A model generated the notes under the pieces. It searched no databases. It was not told the origin of the DNA and saw nothing but the letters and a program-made list of their open reading frames with translations. From positions 1-64,000 of the forward strand of contig JASAND010015579.1 of NCBI GenBank assembly GCA_030248195.1: DNA of 64,000 bases, given 5' to 3'. The position numbers and the translations under genes were made by a program. Shown piece after piece: positions 1-13,000 of this stretch. The stretch is from Trissonchulus latispiculum (taxonomy: Eukaryota; Nematoda; Enoplea; Enoplida; Ironidae). How positions within the stretch are numbered: the first letter of the stretch is position 1; every line of letters starts with the position of its first letter.

Positions 1-284
1 CTTTCAGCGTATTGCTCAATAGTTCATTATTTTTGCTCGTTTGTTCGAAAAAACTAGGATTCTTTGCAAAAAAATTTCGAATTTTTCCAAAAAATTCCGA
101 ATTTTTACTAATTTTGAGACGAAATTTTCAAAATTTTGAGGGTGGGGTCTTGCAAATTTGGGTGGGTGGGGTCTGGCACATTTGGGGTGGGGTCTGCCTC
201 CAAAATTTCGAGGGTGGGGTCGGCACTTTTCCATTTGGGGAGGGGGTTCCCCCCCCCCCCCCCCCCCCCCCAGGTACACCTATG
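1..284. mobile_element. hAT-like element, 5'-truncated by the window edge
   Basis: This is the left-arm counterpart of the 4780-5244 element. It ends in GGTACACCTATG at 273-284 and is followed by gatctaag, the reverse complement of the TSD of the right-arm copy. Its other end lies outside the window. Confidence 0.6.
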
Positions 285-3200
285 GATCTAAGTACGCCAA
301 GTACGATGGTATATAAAGTACTCATCTAGCCCTTATAATAAAAAAAAAGTTCAAGCCAAAATCCGAAAATGTGGGTCTCATGGCTACACCCATAGGTAGC
401 AGGTGGGGGGGGTTAGGTAGCCCCCCAGCCCTTTTTTCAACCCTCCTTCAAAAATCCAACTGGGGGGGGGGTATTCGCGACAGAGGCGCGAAAATTTGGC
501 GAAAATTTGGTATTTTTAGGGTAAGTTTTGCAAACATTTTCAAAAAAGTACAAAAAATTTTTGGCTTGAAGTGTTTATTATTGCGAGAAATACACGTTTT
601 AACTGTATTATGGACTTTCTGACTCAATATTGACCTTAGTTTGGACATAGAAACATGTTGGCAAACAAGTTTGCAAGTTTAAAACTACTGTCTAATGATA
701 AAATTACTTCAGGGTTGAATGTTTTTGTCATTTTGTCATTAGAAACGGCTGAAAATGCGATTTTTGGCATAAAAATAGAAAGTTTTTTTGGGGGAGTTGG
801 GGGGTCCTAAGGGGTCTCCAGTGGGCGCCCCCCGGCTATACCCCCCCCAAAAATTCGGACCTCAGAAAATTCAAAAAATGGCCTAAAAACGCAAAATTTT
901 CTGTTTTTAACGCTTTTTTGCCGAAACAAGGCTTGTTTTTATCGTTTTAGGCGTTTTTACAGTTTACACCGTGTTAAACCAATTTTAAGCCAAAATTTGA
1001 GAAAAATTTTTCACAAAATGACCATTGTTTAGCAAAATTTAGCTAACTTTTTGACGCGAAAAAGTGTTGGTGGGGGGTAACCAAAAATGGGGGGAGGGAT
1101 AGTCCAAAAATCTGGGGGGGGGGGGGGGTGATACCCCTGGTGAACCTATGGATCTATTCAGTGGGAATCCATTTGGGAAGAGGGGTTCAACCTCAGGTAC
1201 AACCTATGCACTTGGTGAAGTTGTACAGTACATTCAAATATAGTAATTTTTTGCGACACGTCGTAAGTTATTCGTTTACACAATCGCGAAAATTTGGGAT
1301 TATCGCAGAAATAGTTCTAGTTTGGCGATATTTCGCCAAACTTTCGCGATTGTACGCAGGTACTGCAATAATTTTCACTTTAAGATATTTCGCCAAATAA
1401 ATTCTGCAGGTAGGTAGTGCCAAAATATTGCCGTATATACAAAGAGACAATTCGCAAACCTACCACCAAAAATTCACAAAAATTTGCATTCAAAATTGCA
1501 TTAAATTTTTTAATCTGAATTCACACTTCCGGAATACGAAATTATGTACCGTATCAGTTTTTTACCAGCAAAGTGTTGGCCACAAGTTGTTTTTTTGCGT
1601 ACTTGTTCCTGCTGATGGTACGCAAATTTGGTTGGATCGTGGCTAACTTTGAAATTCACAGTACAGGTACTGTAATTCTGATTCAGCTGGGGTGGGGTGT
1701 GGGATCATCGGCATAGAGGGCACCGTTGCCGGTTTGGACAATTTCGGACCCGGTGACCTGCGACCCGGTTTTCCAGAAAATTCCAAAAAAGTTGCAAAAA
1801 AATTTCGATAGTCTAAAGAACTACAAATTTTTGCATCCATAAATTCCATAACCACTTTGAAATGATGCAAATTTGTAATGTTTTTTTGAAATGCGTTTAA
1901 TAGTATGGCAGTGTATTGTTGTCACATTTTCTGCTCTGTAGTTTTCAGCGAGTTGGGCGGCCATTTTGTAATTGTTTTCTACATGTATGTATCTCTGTGT
2001 ACTTGTACATGTGCTGTATTGTTTCTGCAAATAAATAAATAAGAAAAAAGCTGTGAATAGCAAGATAGGAAAACTATATAAGAAAACGTCACATCAATGT
2101 TGTCCAAATCTGCATTAAACAAAACATACAACGAAAATTTCAGTTGTAATATGCAGATGTAGCGAAATTATATTTTTGTGAAAAGTTGAAAACGTCAAGA
2201 AGTTTCGCTCTATTATTCTGCAGATTACCAAAACTGTACACCGTAGACCAATTTTCTACAACAATGATTCTCATCTTATCTCGGACAACATTCGACGTTA
2301 TTCAAGAAATAATTAATTGTCCAAATGTAGGCGATACAACAAACAAGTAGTCGTTTCACGTGGCCCCACCAAGTTTGGTATGAATGTATACCAAGCTTGG
2401 TGGAGGCACTCACGTGAAACGACTACTTGTTTGTTGTATCGCCTGCATTTGGACAATTAATTATTTCTTAGAGATAACTTTTTACGTCAGATGTTGTCAG
2501 ATAGATGAGAATCATTTGTTGTAGAAAATTGTCCTATAATGTAACGAGCTGATGGCGAGCGAACTTCACAAATCAAAATCTACAATATACTCCATTGTAC
2601 AGTTTACAATCTGCAGAATCTATTATGTCCTACGTAAAACCTAGAGGCGAAACTTCTTGACGTTTTCAACTTTTCACAAAAATATAATTTCGCCCCATCT
2701 GCATATTACAACAGAGCCGCGATTTAGGCTTTCGTTTATATGTTTTGTTTAATGCAAGAGCTTTGGATAGCGGTGATGTGACGTTTTCTTATATAGTTTT
2801 TCCTATCTTTGCTATTCACAACTTTTTTCTTATTTATTTATTTTATTGCAGAAGCAATACAGCACATTAACTAGAGTACAGCAACACACAGAATACACAT
2901 GTACAACAATTACAAAACAGTACAGAACGCAACAACTCATAAAAGTGCCCCAACTACAGAGCAGAAATCATAGAGCAATGACAATAATACACTGCCATAC
3001 TATTAAACGCATTTCAAGACAACCTAGAGCAAACATATGTATGTCATGTTATCCTTTTCAAAGTGGTTATGGAACATGGATGCAAAAAATTTAGCGTTCT
3101 TAGGCAAATCGAAAATTTTTTGCAACTTTTGGAATTTTCTGGAAAACCGGGTCACCAGGTCACCGGGTCAAGCCTAAGTGACCCGGTTCCATCACTGATG

Positions 3201-4779
3201 CTCACCTACCCTGTCCAAACCGACAACAGTGCCCTCTATACCGATGAATGATCCACACCCCGATCCACCCCAGCCCAATCCAGAAACCTGGTACCCTATT
3301 ACTTTAGCTAATTTCAAAAGTTAGCCCACGATCCAATAAATTTGCGTACCATCGAAACAGAACAAGTACGCAAAAAAACAACTTGTGGTAACGCTGTAGT
3401 ACGCAAAAAACTGATACGGTACGCAGCACAATGAATTTGCGTATTCACAGAATGTGGGTCAGGTTAAGAGCAATGCAATTTTTGAGGTCTGAAATTTTTG
3501 AATATTTTGTGAAATTACAGGGGTGGGGTAGGTTTGCGGATTTTATGTGTCTCTTTTGCCCATATATATATACTTTGGCAGTATTTTTGGCACTTTTGCC
3601 CCCTATATACGCAGAAATTTGGCGAAATATCGCCAAAACTACAACTGAAATTATTGCAAAGCCGCCTGCGACAATCGCGAAAGTTTGGCGAAATATCGCC
3701 AAAACTAGAACTGAAATTTCTGCGATAATCCCCAAATTTTCGCGATTGTCGCCAAACGAATATATAATTGGCGACATGTCGCGAAAAGTTACTATATTTT
3801 ATGAATGTACTGTACAGCTTCACCTTCGGTCGTCAGTGCATAGGTGTACCTGAGGGGTTGAACCCCTCTTCCCAAATGGACAAATCCGTTCCCACCCTTG
3901 AAATTTTGGAGATAGATCCATAGGTTCACCAGGGGTATCACCCCCCCCCCCCCAGAATTTTTTGACTATCCCTCTCCCCACTTTTGGTTACCAACCCCCC
4001 GCCAGCACTTTGGGGCCGAAACGTTAGCTAAATTTTGCTAAACAATGGTCATTTTTTGAAAAATTTTTCTCAAATTTTGGCTTAAAATTGGTTTAAAACG
4101 GTGTAAAAACGATAAAAACAAGCCTTGTTTTGACAAAAAAGCGTTAAAATACAGAAAATTTTGCGTTTTTAGGCCATTTTTTGAATTTTCTGATGTCCGA
4201 ATTTTTGGGGGGGGGGGGTATAGCCGGGGGGCGCCCTCTGGAGACCCCTTAGGACCCCCCAACTCCCCCCAAAAAAATTCTATTTTTATGCCAAAAATCG
4301 CATTTTCAGCCGTTTCTAATTCTAACTTCAAAAAACATTCAACCATGAAGTAATTTTATCATTAGACACTAGTTTTAAACTTGCAAACTTGTTTGCCAAC
4401 ATGTTTCTATGTCCAAAATAAGGTCAATATTGAGTCAGAAAGTCCATAATACAGGTAAAAACGTGTATTTCTCGCAATAATAAACACTAAGCCAAAAATT
4501 TGGACTTTTTTTGAAAATTTTTGCAAAATTTACGCTAAAAATACCCAAAATTTGGGCAATTTTCGCGCCTCTGCGCGACTACCCCCCCCCCCCCCAGTTG
4601 GATTTTTGAAGGAGGGTTGAAAAAAGGGCTGGGGGGCTACCCCCCAACCCCCCCCCCCCACCTTACACCTATGGGTGTAGCCATGGGGGGACCCACATTT
4701 TCGGATTTTGGCTTGAACTTTTTTATTATAAGGGCTAGATGAGTACTTTATATACCATCGTACTTGGCGTACTTAGATC

Positions 4780-5244
4780 CATAGGTGTACCTGGGGGGGG
4801 GGGGTGGGGGGGGGAACCCCTCCCCCCAAATGGAAAAGTGCCGACCCCACCCTCGAAATTTTGGAGGCAGACCCCACCCCCAAATGGCCAAATCCCAGAC
4901 CCCACCCACCCAAATTTGCAAGACCCCACCCTCAAAATTTTGAAAATTTCGTCTCAAAATTAGTAAAAATTCGGAATTTTTTGGAAAAATTCGAAATTTT
5001 TGCAAAGAATCCTAGTTTTTTCGAACAAACGAGCAAAAATAATGAACTATTGTTGATTTTTAGTTGGAACTAACGCTTTTTTAGCAAATTTGCTAATTTT
5101 TTTTTAAATTTTTGACCAAAAATTTTTTATTCCCCCCCCCCAAATTCGATTTTTCCGGACCCCACCCCACCTCAAAACGGCTGACCCCACCCACCCTAAT
5201 TTCGGCTACCCCCTCCCCCAACGTTTTCTCAAGGTACACCTATG
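4780..5244. mobile_element. Non-autonomous hAT-like element, CATAGGTGTACC family
   Basis: The element starts CATAGGTGTACCT and ends GGTACACCTATG, and perfect 8-bp duplications CTTAGATC flank it at 4772-4779 and 5245-5252. An 8-bp TSD with CA...TG ends fits the hAT superfamily. The interior is G/C-run repeat sequence with no transposase. Confidence 0.8.
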
Positions 5245-5314
5245 CTTAGATCTTTCTTTTAAGCCCATTTGCACTTCTCTAGGTTTACCGTTCGTCCGGT
5301 ATAATGCAAAAAGT

Positions 5315-5862
5315 AGTGGGGGAAAACCCCATATGGGGAAAACCCACCCCTCACAGGTCTCAAAAATTGTCGTAGCGCTGTTCTGACACTTCTGGTGTAA
5401 AACTCAACTCTTTTTTAGCTAGTAAAAATCAAAAAACCCGATCTGGGTACCTTTTTTAAGATTTCATGTGCCATTGAAAATGTAGCATCAAACGGACAGG
5501 TTTCGTAAAGTTTAACACATAGGGCAATTTTTGAAAAATGCTAAAAACGATGTAATTTGATAAAAGTTATATTCTATCGTGTAGAGAATGGTTTTTTACG
5601 TTCAATTGGCTGTTAAAAAATCCACAGTTGGATCTGTCCTGGGTCCTCCAGTGCGAAATGGCACTTTCAGGGTTTTTGGCCCCTAGCTAGCCAGGGAAGC
5701 AAAATTATCCAAATCTGACACCATAGGATGATGCAGCGTCCTCACTCCTCGATAGTACCTTGCTATAGTGTCAAATTGTTTCCCTGTTTGGTTGTTAAAA
5801 TTTTTTCAAAAACATTGGGTGGGTTTTCCCCCCAAAGTGGGTTTTCCCACCCCCAACTTTTT
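5315..5862. repeat. Fold-back repeat with GTGGGGGAAAACCC ends
   Basis: The left end has gtgggggaaaacccc and ggggaaaacccaccc. The right end carries the inverse, gggtgggttttcccc and gtgggttttcccaccccc. The middle (5360-5810) shows no gene. Confidence 0.6.
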
Positions 5863-5900
5863 CTCAAGGCTATGCTTCAGGCTCAGGGGGAGATGAGATA

Positions 5901-6562
5901 GGCAGTAAACTTTATAAAGATCGGGGGGACAAAAATTTTGCCTTGGTCCCCCCTTATGGTTCGAAACAATTTTTTGTCTCCGATGATTTGGATGAGAAGG
6001 TGCCCCTAGGCCCCAGGGTAAAGCGAGGTCGCTGATTTCAGAAATTGAATCGAGAGATCGATCAAATCAATCGATCGATCAGTAGATAAAAAAATCTGTA
6101 GATCAATCAAAATCGCTCAAAAATTTTTTCCAATTTTCGCGAAAAGTCGCCTATATAGCCGCGGGCAATTCCGGGGCGCTGATTCCGAATCTGCAGTCGA
6201 AATTTCAATCAGAGCTGCCAAATTCTACTTGTAGACGATTTTTGAAAAAACCGATAAAAATCGATTTTTTTCGGGCGCACGATCGATTTTTATGTATCGA
6301 ATCGACCGCAGATTCGGAATCAGCATCCCCGAATTTCCCTTATAGGCGACTTTTCGCGAAAATCGGAAAGAAAAAATTTTGATCGATGGTTTCTTTCTAC
6401 TGATCGATCGATTGATCGGATTGATCTCTCAAAATCGATCTCGAAATCAGCGACCTCGATTTATATACCCTACGGGCATCTTCCCATCCAAATCGGAGAC
6501 AAAATTTTTTCGAACCATAAGGGGGGACCAAGGCAAAAATTTTGTCCATCTTTATAAGTGCC
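5901..6562. repeat. Fold-back repeat, about 300-bp arms
   Basis: The left arm (ggcagtaaactttataaagatcggg..., 5901 on) is the reverse complement of the right arm ending ...catctttataagtgcc at about 6562. Both arms carry the strings gaccaaggcaaaaatttt and cgaaccataagg. Arrays of atcgatcgatc lie toward the centre (6055-6085 and 6395-6430). Confidence 0.75.
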
Positions 6563-7096
6563 GATGAGGTACCCTCCTTCAATAGTTTCGACCCTTTTGC
6601 CTACCCACCCTTCCAAAATTTTTGACCTGCTTTTGGCACTCCACTTCCGAGCCACCCCGCCCTCCTCTCCTCACCCTCCTTCCCCTGCATTTCGGGGGTC
6701 AACCATTAAATTTCCTACATTCATCCCCTCTCCCTGGCTCGGCCCTTCCATTTTAGGCAGTCAAAATTCCACAAAAGCCTCCACCCAGACCCAATGCCAA
6801 TGTTCCAGGGATTGGGTGTTTGGTTGGGGAGAAGATTGGCGGCACTAGCGCAGGCCGCAGCCTGAGAACAGGGCCAGACAGAGGGCCCTGTGTAGGGTTC
6901 TACATTCCCTGCCATCAAAAGCAGCCGGTTAGGCATGTTTACCTGGACCAGCGGAGAGAAGGCGGCTGAGTTTTCGACCAGGGGGGCAGGGGAATAGTTA
7001 GCCGTCTCTTCTCTGAGGAAGGGAATGCGAATGCGTTGCACTGCATATATATACGTATAATGTGTGTGTGTTATAGAACGTCAGGCAATTTTTGTT
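6563..7096. other. Region upstream of EMC1
   Basis: No gene is seen. 6600-6720 is C-rich and pyrimidine-rich. An AT-rich block (catatatatacgtataatg, near 7044-7062) about 40 bp before the EMC1 start codon could belong to the core promoter or 5' UTR; this is only a guess from position. Confidence 0.3.
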
Positions 7097-10000
7097 ATGT
7101 GGACTTTGTTATTGCTTTTGTTGACTGGTTCTGCTTATGGACTATATGAGGATCAAGCCGGGAAGCTTGACTGGTTAGTGTTTTACGAATATATGTCACC
7201 TTTAGCATTGTTATAAAGCTCCGTTCAGTCTTATTATAACATACGTACAATCATACATGGATTACCACCACTGTCTCTTGTACTCGAGTCGAGATGGCCC
7301 GAGTGGTCTAAGGCGCTGGTCAGAAGTTCCGATCTTACGGTCGGTGGTTCGATCCCCAGAAGCCACAAAGCTTTCTTGACTCCAGCCAACCCAGCTGTCC
7401 ATCCTTAACTGGTCGGTAAATGGGTACCACCATGGCGGGAAGGTAACAGGAGTCTGTGTAGAAGGGCCGGCCCCCCTTCCACGGATGCAGTCATCATTTG
7501 AGGTGACACTCCTGGCTCTACGGCTGAGAATCCGGGGATGAGCACCGGCACCCCATGTCCTGTGGCAGGACGGAGATATCTCCTGGGGTAAACCTTTACC
7601 TTACCTTACCTCTCTTGTACTGCTTTTTATCAGTAAAAAGGTAAGGTAAGGTAAAGGTTTACCCCAGGAGATCTCCGTCCTGCCTCAGGACATGGGGTGC
7701 CGGTGCTCATCCTCGGATTCTCAGCAGGAGTGTCGCCTCAATTGATGACAGCATCCATGGAAGGGGGGGCCGACCCTTGTGCACAGACTCTTGTTACCTT
7801 CCCACCGTAGTGGTACTCATTTGCCGCCCAGTTAAGGATGGATAGCTGGGTTGGCTAGAGCCGAGAAAGCTTTGTGCCCTCCGGGGATCGAACCACCGAC
7901 CGTAAGATCAGAAATTCTGACCAGCGCCTTAGACGACTCAGCCGTCCCGACTTATGATCAGTCACCCGGATAATCGGATACGTATACGTATACATTGCAT
8001 TGCAGGAAAAGAGAATTTATCGGACAGGTCCGCTATGCATCACTGCTGTCCGTGTTGACGGATTCTGACAAGCAGATTTTGGTGGCCACAGACTCTGGCG
8101 TCCTGGCTACGCTGAATCAGCGAACTGGTGATATAGGTAAATAATTTTAATATTATGATAATAATGACTTTATGTATGCGGTTTGCTTACCTTATATAGC
8201 GGTATAGCTTCGAATGATCTATAATATGTTGTTGGTCTTGTAGAAGAATAAGTATGTATGTGTATGTATACGTGATTAGATGCTAGACCTGAGCTAACGT
8301 AATATATTCCAATTTTTCTGCTGATTCTGTACTGTTGTATTGAACATCAGATTTGTAATCAGCGCTTCTGTAAACCACCCTTGTCTTGGGCAACTTTGAA
8401 GGCAAAAATATTTGGTTTCCCTTCGTTCCCCCTTAAAATTGAACCTGAACACTTTATTTCAATTTTAAAAATTTCGATCTTTTATTGCAGATCGATCTGA
8501 AATTAGTACCAACTTTTGCCCTGAAAAAATGACTCAGAAGGCCAAATTTTCAAAAATTTTACAGAGATTTTTAGTCGATTTTAGCCTATTTAAGCACTAA
8601 ATCCGCTCATTTTTGGCGATTACTACAAAAATAGCGCAATTTTTAGCATGTTTTTTAGAAAAATTTTGGAGAATTTTCGCCCCCCCCCCTAAAAATGACT
8701 CTCCCCCAAGGACCCCCCCAAAGAGCCCCCCCAAGAAAAATTGCCTAGAATCAGCCCAGGTATATATGTATATAACTCGCCATTTCGTTTCTGTTTTTTA
8801 GTTTGGCGCCAGGTGGTTAATGCTAAGTCGGAAGCATCGCCGGACACGTATATCCTTCATGATAACTGTACGTTGCCTTGGTTATACGTATATAATACTG
8901 TCGGAATTTTGCATAACCAGGGCAAAGGCTTTGCTTTCTTTCATCAAAAATAGAAGGGAGGCGTTGCGTTACGTTTATATGTTGTACGCAGTGGCGTAGA
9001 TAGGTCATTGCTTCGGAGAGGGCGGATTTTTGGCAAGTCTGGGGGGGGGGGTCCGGGACCCGAGCCCCCCCCCGAAATCGAGCAATTTTTTACCTCGACC
9101 CACACTCAGCTTTCAACATTTCTAAAAGTAAAATTGAGTTTTTTAGATTTTCACCAAAAACACCCAGCAGCTTTAATTCTTATTTAGTAGACTTGAGAAA
9201 TTTTCTCAGATTTTCACCAAAAACGACTTAATTATTAAAGCTGAAATTTTTCTGATTTTCACGAAAAACTGCTAGAGAAACTTTATATATATAATTCTTT
9301 AATATATACCAAAGTTGAAAATTTTTAACTTTCTAAATTATTTGAACAGAATTGCTATTGAATCCCCAGAAGTTGAGAATTTTTGATATTTTAGACATGA
9401 AAGCAATTTTTCAAAGCACTTTCTTGCTGTTTCATTTCAGATCAGCAAATATATAATATGAGAGCTAGCATTGTACGCATGGAAGCGCTGTGGAGAAACC
9501 AAATGTCTCGAAGAAATAGAACCCGCGGGGGTCTGGGGGCGGAGCCCTCCGGAAGTTGCAGAATTTTTAATATCTAGACTCCCTGAAGAGACTTTAGAGC
9601 ACTTTCTTTATTAAGTGCCAGATCTGCAAGTCTAAAGACAGAAACATTTATTTTAGAAAAATGAAATAACCAATATCAAGTTGTCATAGTAGTTACCAAT
9701 ATGAGTAAGAACGCAGACAAGCAGGAGTATATATGGGAGCGCTGCCCCCAGCAGAAAATTTTTAGAAATATTACATTTTAAACCTATTTTTCCAGTACCT
9801 AACTTTCGCACAAAGTCGCCTTTTATTTGGCTCAGAGCGAGCGAATTTTTTGAAAAATTAATGGTTGAAACCTATATTTCAGACTACTTTTCCAGCAAAA
9901 ACTGGTGCAATATGTTAAGCTCGCGCTGCGCGCGAGCTTAAAAATTTTTCCACTGGCAAAATTTTCAGGGGGGCAAAGGTGCTTCGGGGGGGCGCCCGCC

Positions 10001-13000
10001 CGGGCGCCCCCCCCCTTATCTACGCCTATGGTTGTACGTATATACGTACGTAGACGTTCGTATTTGATTATCAGTAGATCAGATCACTGGCGGATCCAGG
10101 ATTTCGTGACGGGGGGGGCGGTAAAATCTTTTCAGCGGGGGTCTGGGGGGCGGAGCCCCCCAGAAGTTGAAGAAAATTTTTGTTTTTGTAATAAAATTGG
10201 TCTTCGGATCTTTAATTCTTTTCATACTGAAGAACTGAGTAAATTTTTAAAATTCTTGACATTTTTAGGCAAAAATGGTAATTTTCTCCGAAAAATCGGA
10301 CGCATTTCAAGCTTTTTCTTCATAAATGCAATAAATATGCGGTTAAAAAAGAGAAAATTCGCACCGAAGGCGCGAAATTTTTTGGTTTTTTGTCCTTTTT
10401 CCTCTCTCTCTCTCCTTAATTTTTCTACCTTCGAATCGCGACGGGGGGGGCGGCCGCCCTGGATCCGCCCCTGGATCAGATAACGCCAAACAGCCACAAG
10501 TCCACGGGTCGATGTGGACACGATTGATGACATCACAATTGAACAAATGGAAATCAGAACATGGGCACCCAGTGTCAGACAAACCTTTACAACTTATGTA
10601 TATATTTCACTTATTGATGAAGAGGCCCATGGTGGAGCCTTGAAAGTGGTTCTGAATAATGTTTGGCTGACTTTGCTTGTCCACTATCCATGTTTTGATT
10701 TTCATCTATATATATGCTATATCACATGACATTTACAGCGTTTATGAATGAAAGCTTTCCCCATTCTAGAATTAGTCTTAAAATATACAATGCATAATAT
10801 TACGCAATGTCCCGTGATGCTTTCTTCTTGTTTTTGCAGCGTTCATATGGATTGTTGGAAATCGTGTTCAGTGTTGGGATGTTGCGGCCGGTGCTTTGAA
10901 ATGGGAAATTCCCATTGTGGTAACCAACAAGCAGTTGTAAGAATTTCATTTGACTAAGTAAATATAGGAATGACAAACAGTGGTATTATTGATTGTTTGT
11001 CCAAAAATATGTAAATGTATATAACAAACAAGCTCTGCCTAAAACTGCCGTAGTCATTTTAAATATATACCGTAAATTTTTACTGGTTGCACAGCTTTCT
11101 AATCAATCAAACAAACAAACAAATAATCTGTAGTTTCTTGGTGATTCTGGCCTCGTGTTTTTTATTCTTCTACATAGTTTCCTCGATACCACAGAGTCGA
11201 TACTTTTCAACTCAGTCAGCTAAAAACATCAGGTATATACAGGGACGTATCCAGGATTTTCAAAAGGAGGGGGTTTTGACTACAATTTATTGAAAAGGAT
11301 GGGGTTTTAACAAAACTTTCTACGGTTATATATAATGGAATATTGATAAAATTTAACCCACCCAAAAAGTAAAGAGGGGATTTCAACCCCCCAAAACCCC
11401 TCCCCCTGAATACGTCCCTAGGTATACGTATATATCTAAAATTAGCAAATTTAACTAGTTTTTAGCTTGGCTGTGCTGATGATTACTGCTTTGCTGTCTT
11501 GCTTGCAGGTCACCACTGATTCAACTGTCTAAGAGCAAGCTGGCAGCCATCGGAGATGACAGTATCAGTATTATTGATGCTCTAAATGGAATGGTTCTGT
11601 CTACAACTCCTTTACCCACAATACAGTACAGTATACACTTGTTTGTATATACAGTCATTAGCGTAGTCAGAAAAACTTTCAGGGGGGAGGGTGCCAAAAT
11701 TTGGCGGGGGTTTTTCGCCCTTCCTCAGAAGCTGAACAACTTGTAGTTTGTAACGTCTGCTGGGGAATTTTTACAAGGCAAGCATTCCGTCCTGGAAATA
11801 AAGATAAGAACTTGGAGGGCTGTGAACGTTTATATGCACGTTAGTTTGAATAGTTTGAATAGATTTTTTACAATAAATTATTTTTAATAGTTGTTTTAAT
11901 TCGTCAGCTTTTTTGCCATTCCAGCAGTGTCAGCATGAATGAACTTAATCAAATTGTCCCGTCAAGTCGTTTATTACTTAAATGCACCGGCTAAACTAAA
12001 ATTGAAATATACCTTATGCTTGTGTTCAGGGGTGCCTGGCAATGGATCGCCCATTCCTCTGCCTCCAAGGAGACAGTCTATGTTGTGGGTGCCCAGGAGA
12101 AGGGATCCCTGTTTCTGATCTCTTTGGATCTGTCCACACATCGGCTGGGACCAGTGCGACAGCTAAAAACACCCTGGTTGACGACTTCAAGGTTAGCTTG
12201 TTGCGTTACGTACATACGTACGTACACATTACAGTTGTGCTGAGTTGGCCGAGTGGTTAAGTCAGTCTCTTCAGATGGTAAATCTGATTGTTAGTGGTTC
12301 GAGGTTCCCGTTGATAAACAGACAAACAAATTGGTTTATTCAGTAAAGACAAAAGATTATAGTCATGCAGTAAAAACATGTACTGAAACGGGCATTTTTT
12401 TAGTATCGGTTCTCCCTCCACTTTTCGGAGCCTCCCCACTTTCGCGCCCCCTCCCCCACTTTTCGGCAAGCCCCCGTCCACTTTTTGGGGGTCGCCCAAA
12501 AGTGTCAAAAAATTAAGTTTTTGAGGTCAAATTTTCAAAACTTTTCTCAATTTTTAGCTAATTTTTGGCCTTACAAGTTGATTTTAAGCTTAATAAAGGC
12601 GATTTTTTTTGCGGTTTTACCTTAAAAATGCTTACGTTTCTTTAAAAATTAAGATATATTATAATGTACAGCACTGGCCAGGAAAAAACCCAACATTTTA
12701 CTGGACGCCATGTGCCATTTTTCTGTTAGTTACAAAGTGAATGCAGCTTCTATGCTGTTGCTATTTTTTTCTAGTGCACTGTATACATTGTGTTTTGCTT
12801 TAGATGTTTGATGCAGGAGAGTAAACTGCACTGTTTGCATGCCTCTGCCGCCCTACTGTACACGGTGGCGCTTGAAACAGGGGAAATGAATGCTCTGGCT
12901 TTGCCTGTAAGTCGAGACATGTATACAGCTGTTGCATTAATTTTTCTCCCGCAGATTACTTTGAATCGATTGATTTCAGTCAATGTATGAACCCCCCGTC

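Larger units (their letters stand above)
1..5252. repeat. Giant inverted repeat (near-palindrome), arms about 2.5 kb
   Basis: The first 2.4 kb reads as the reverse complement of about 2.4-5.06 kb. For example, the motif around 25-60 (ttgctcgtttgttcgaaaaaactaggatt) returns inverted near 5010-5045, and 285-350 returns near 4720-4780. The turning point is close to 2385, where cacgtggccccaccaagtttggt faces accaagcttggtgg. The arms differ by scattered substitutions and small indels, so this is not an assembly mirror artefact of identical sequence. They contain long G/C runs and several CATAGGTGTACC-type termini. I see no coding potential; the many short reading frames are low-complexity. Confidence 0.85.

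Noticed and set aside
10514..10729. A possible extra EMC1 exon ([22 protein letters not shown]...)
   Set aside because: EMC1 joins perfectly in phase from 8867 to 10840 without it and the peptide matches nothing in the family; probably intronic or part of an older insertion.
12240..12312. A functional tRNA-Leu gene
   Set aside because: A and B boxes are present but no acceptor stem pairs, and the D and anticodon arms are poor.
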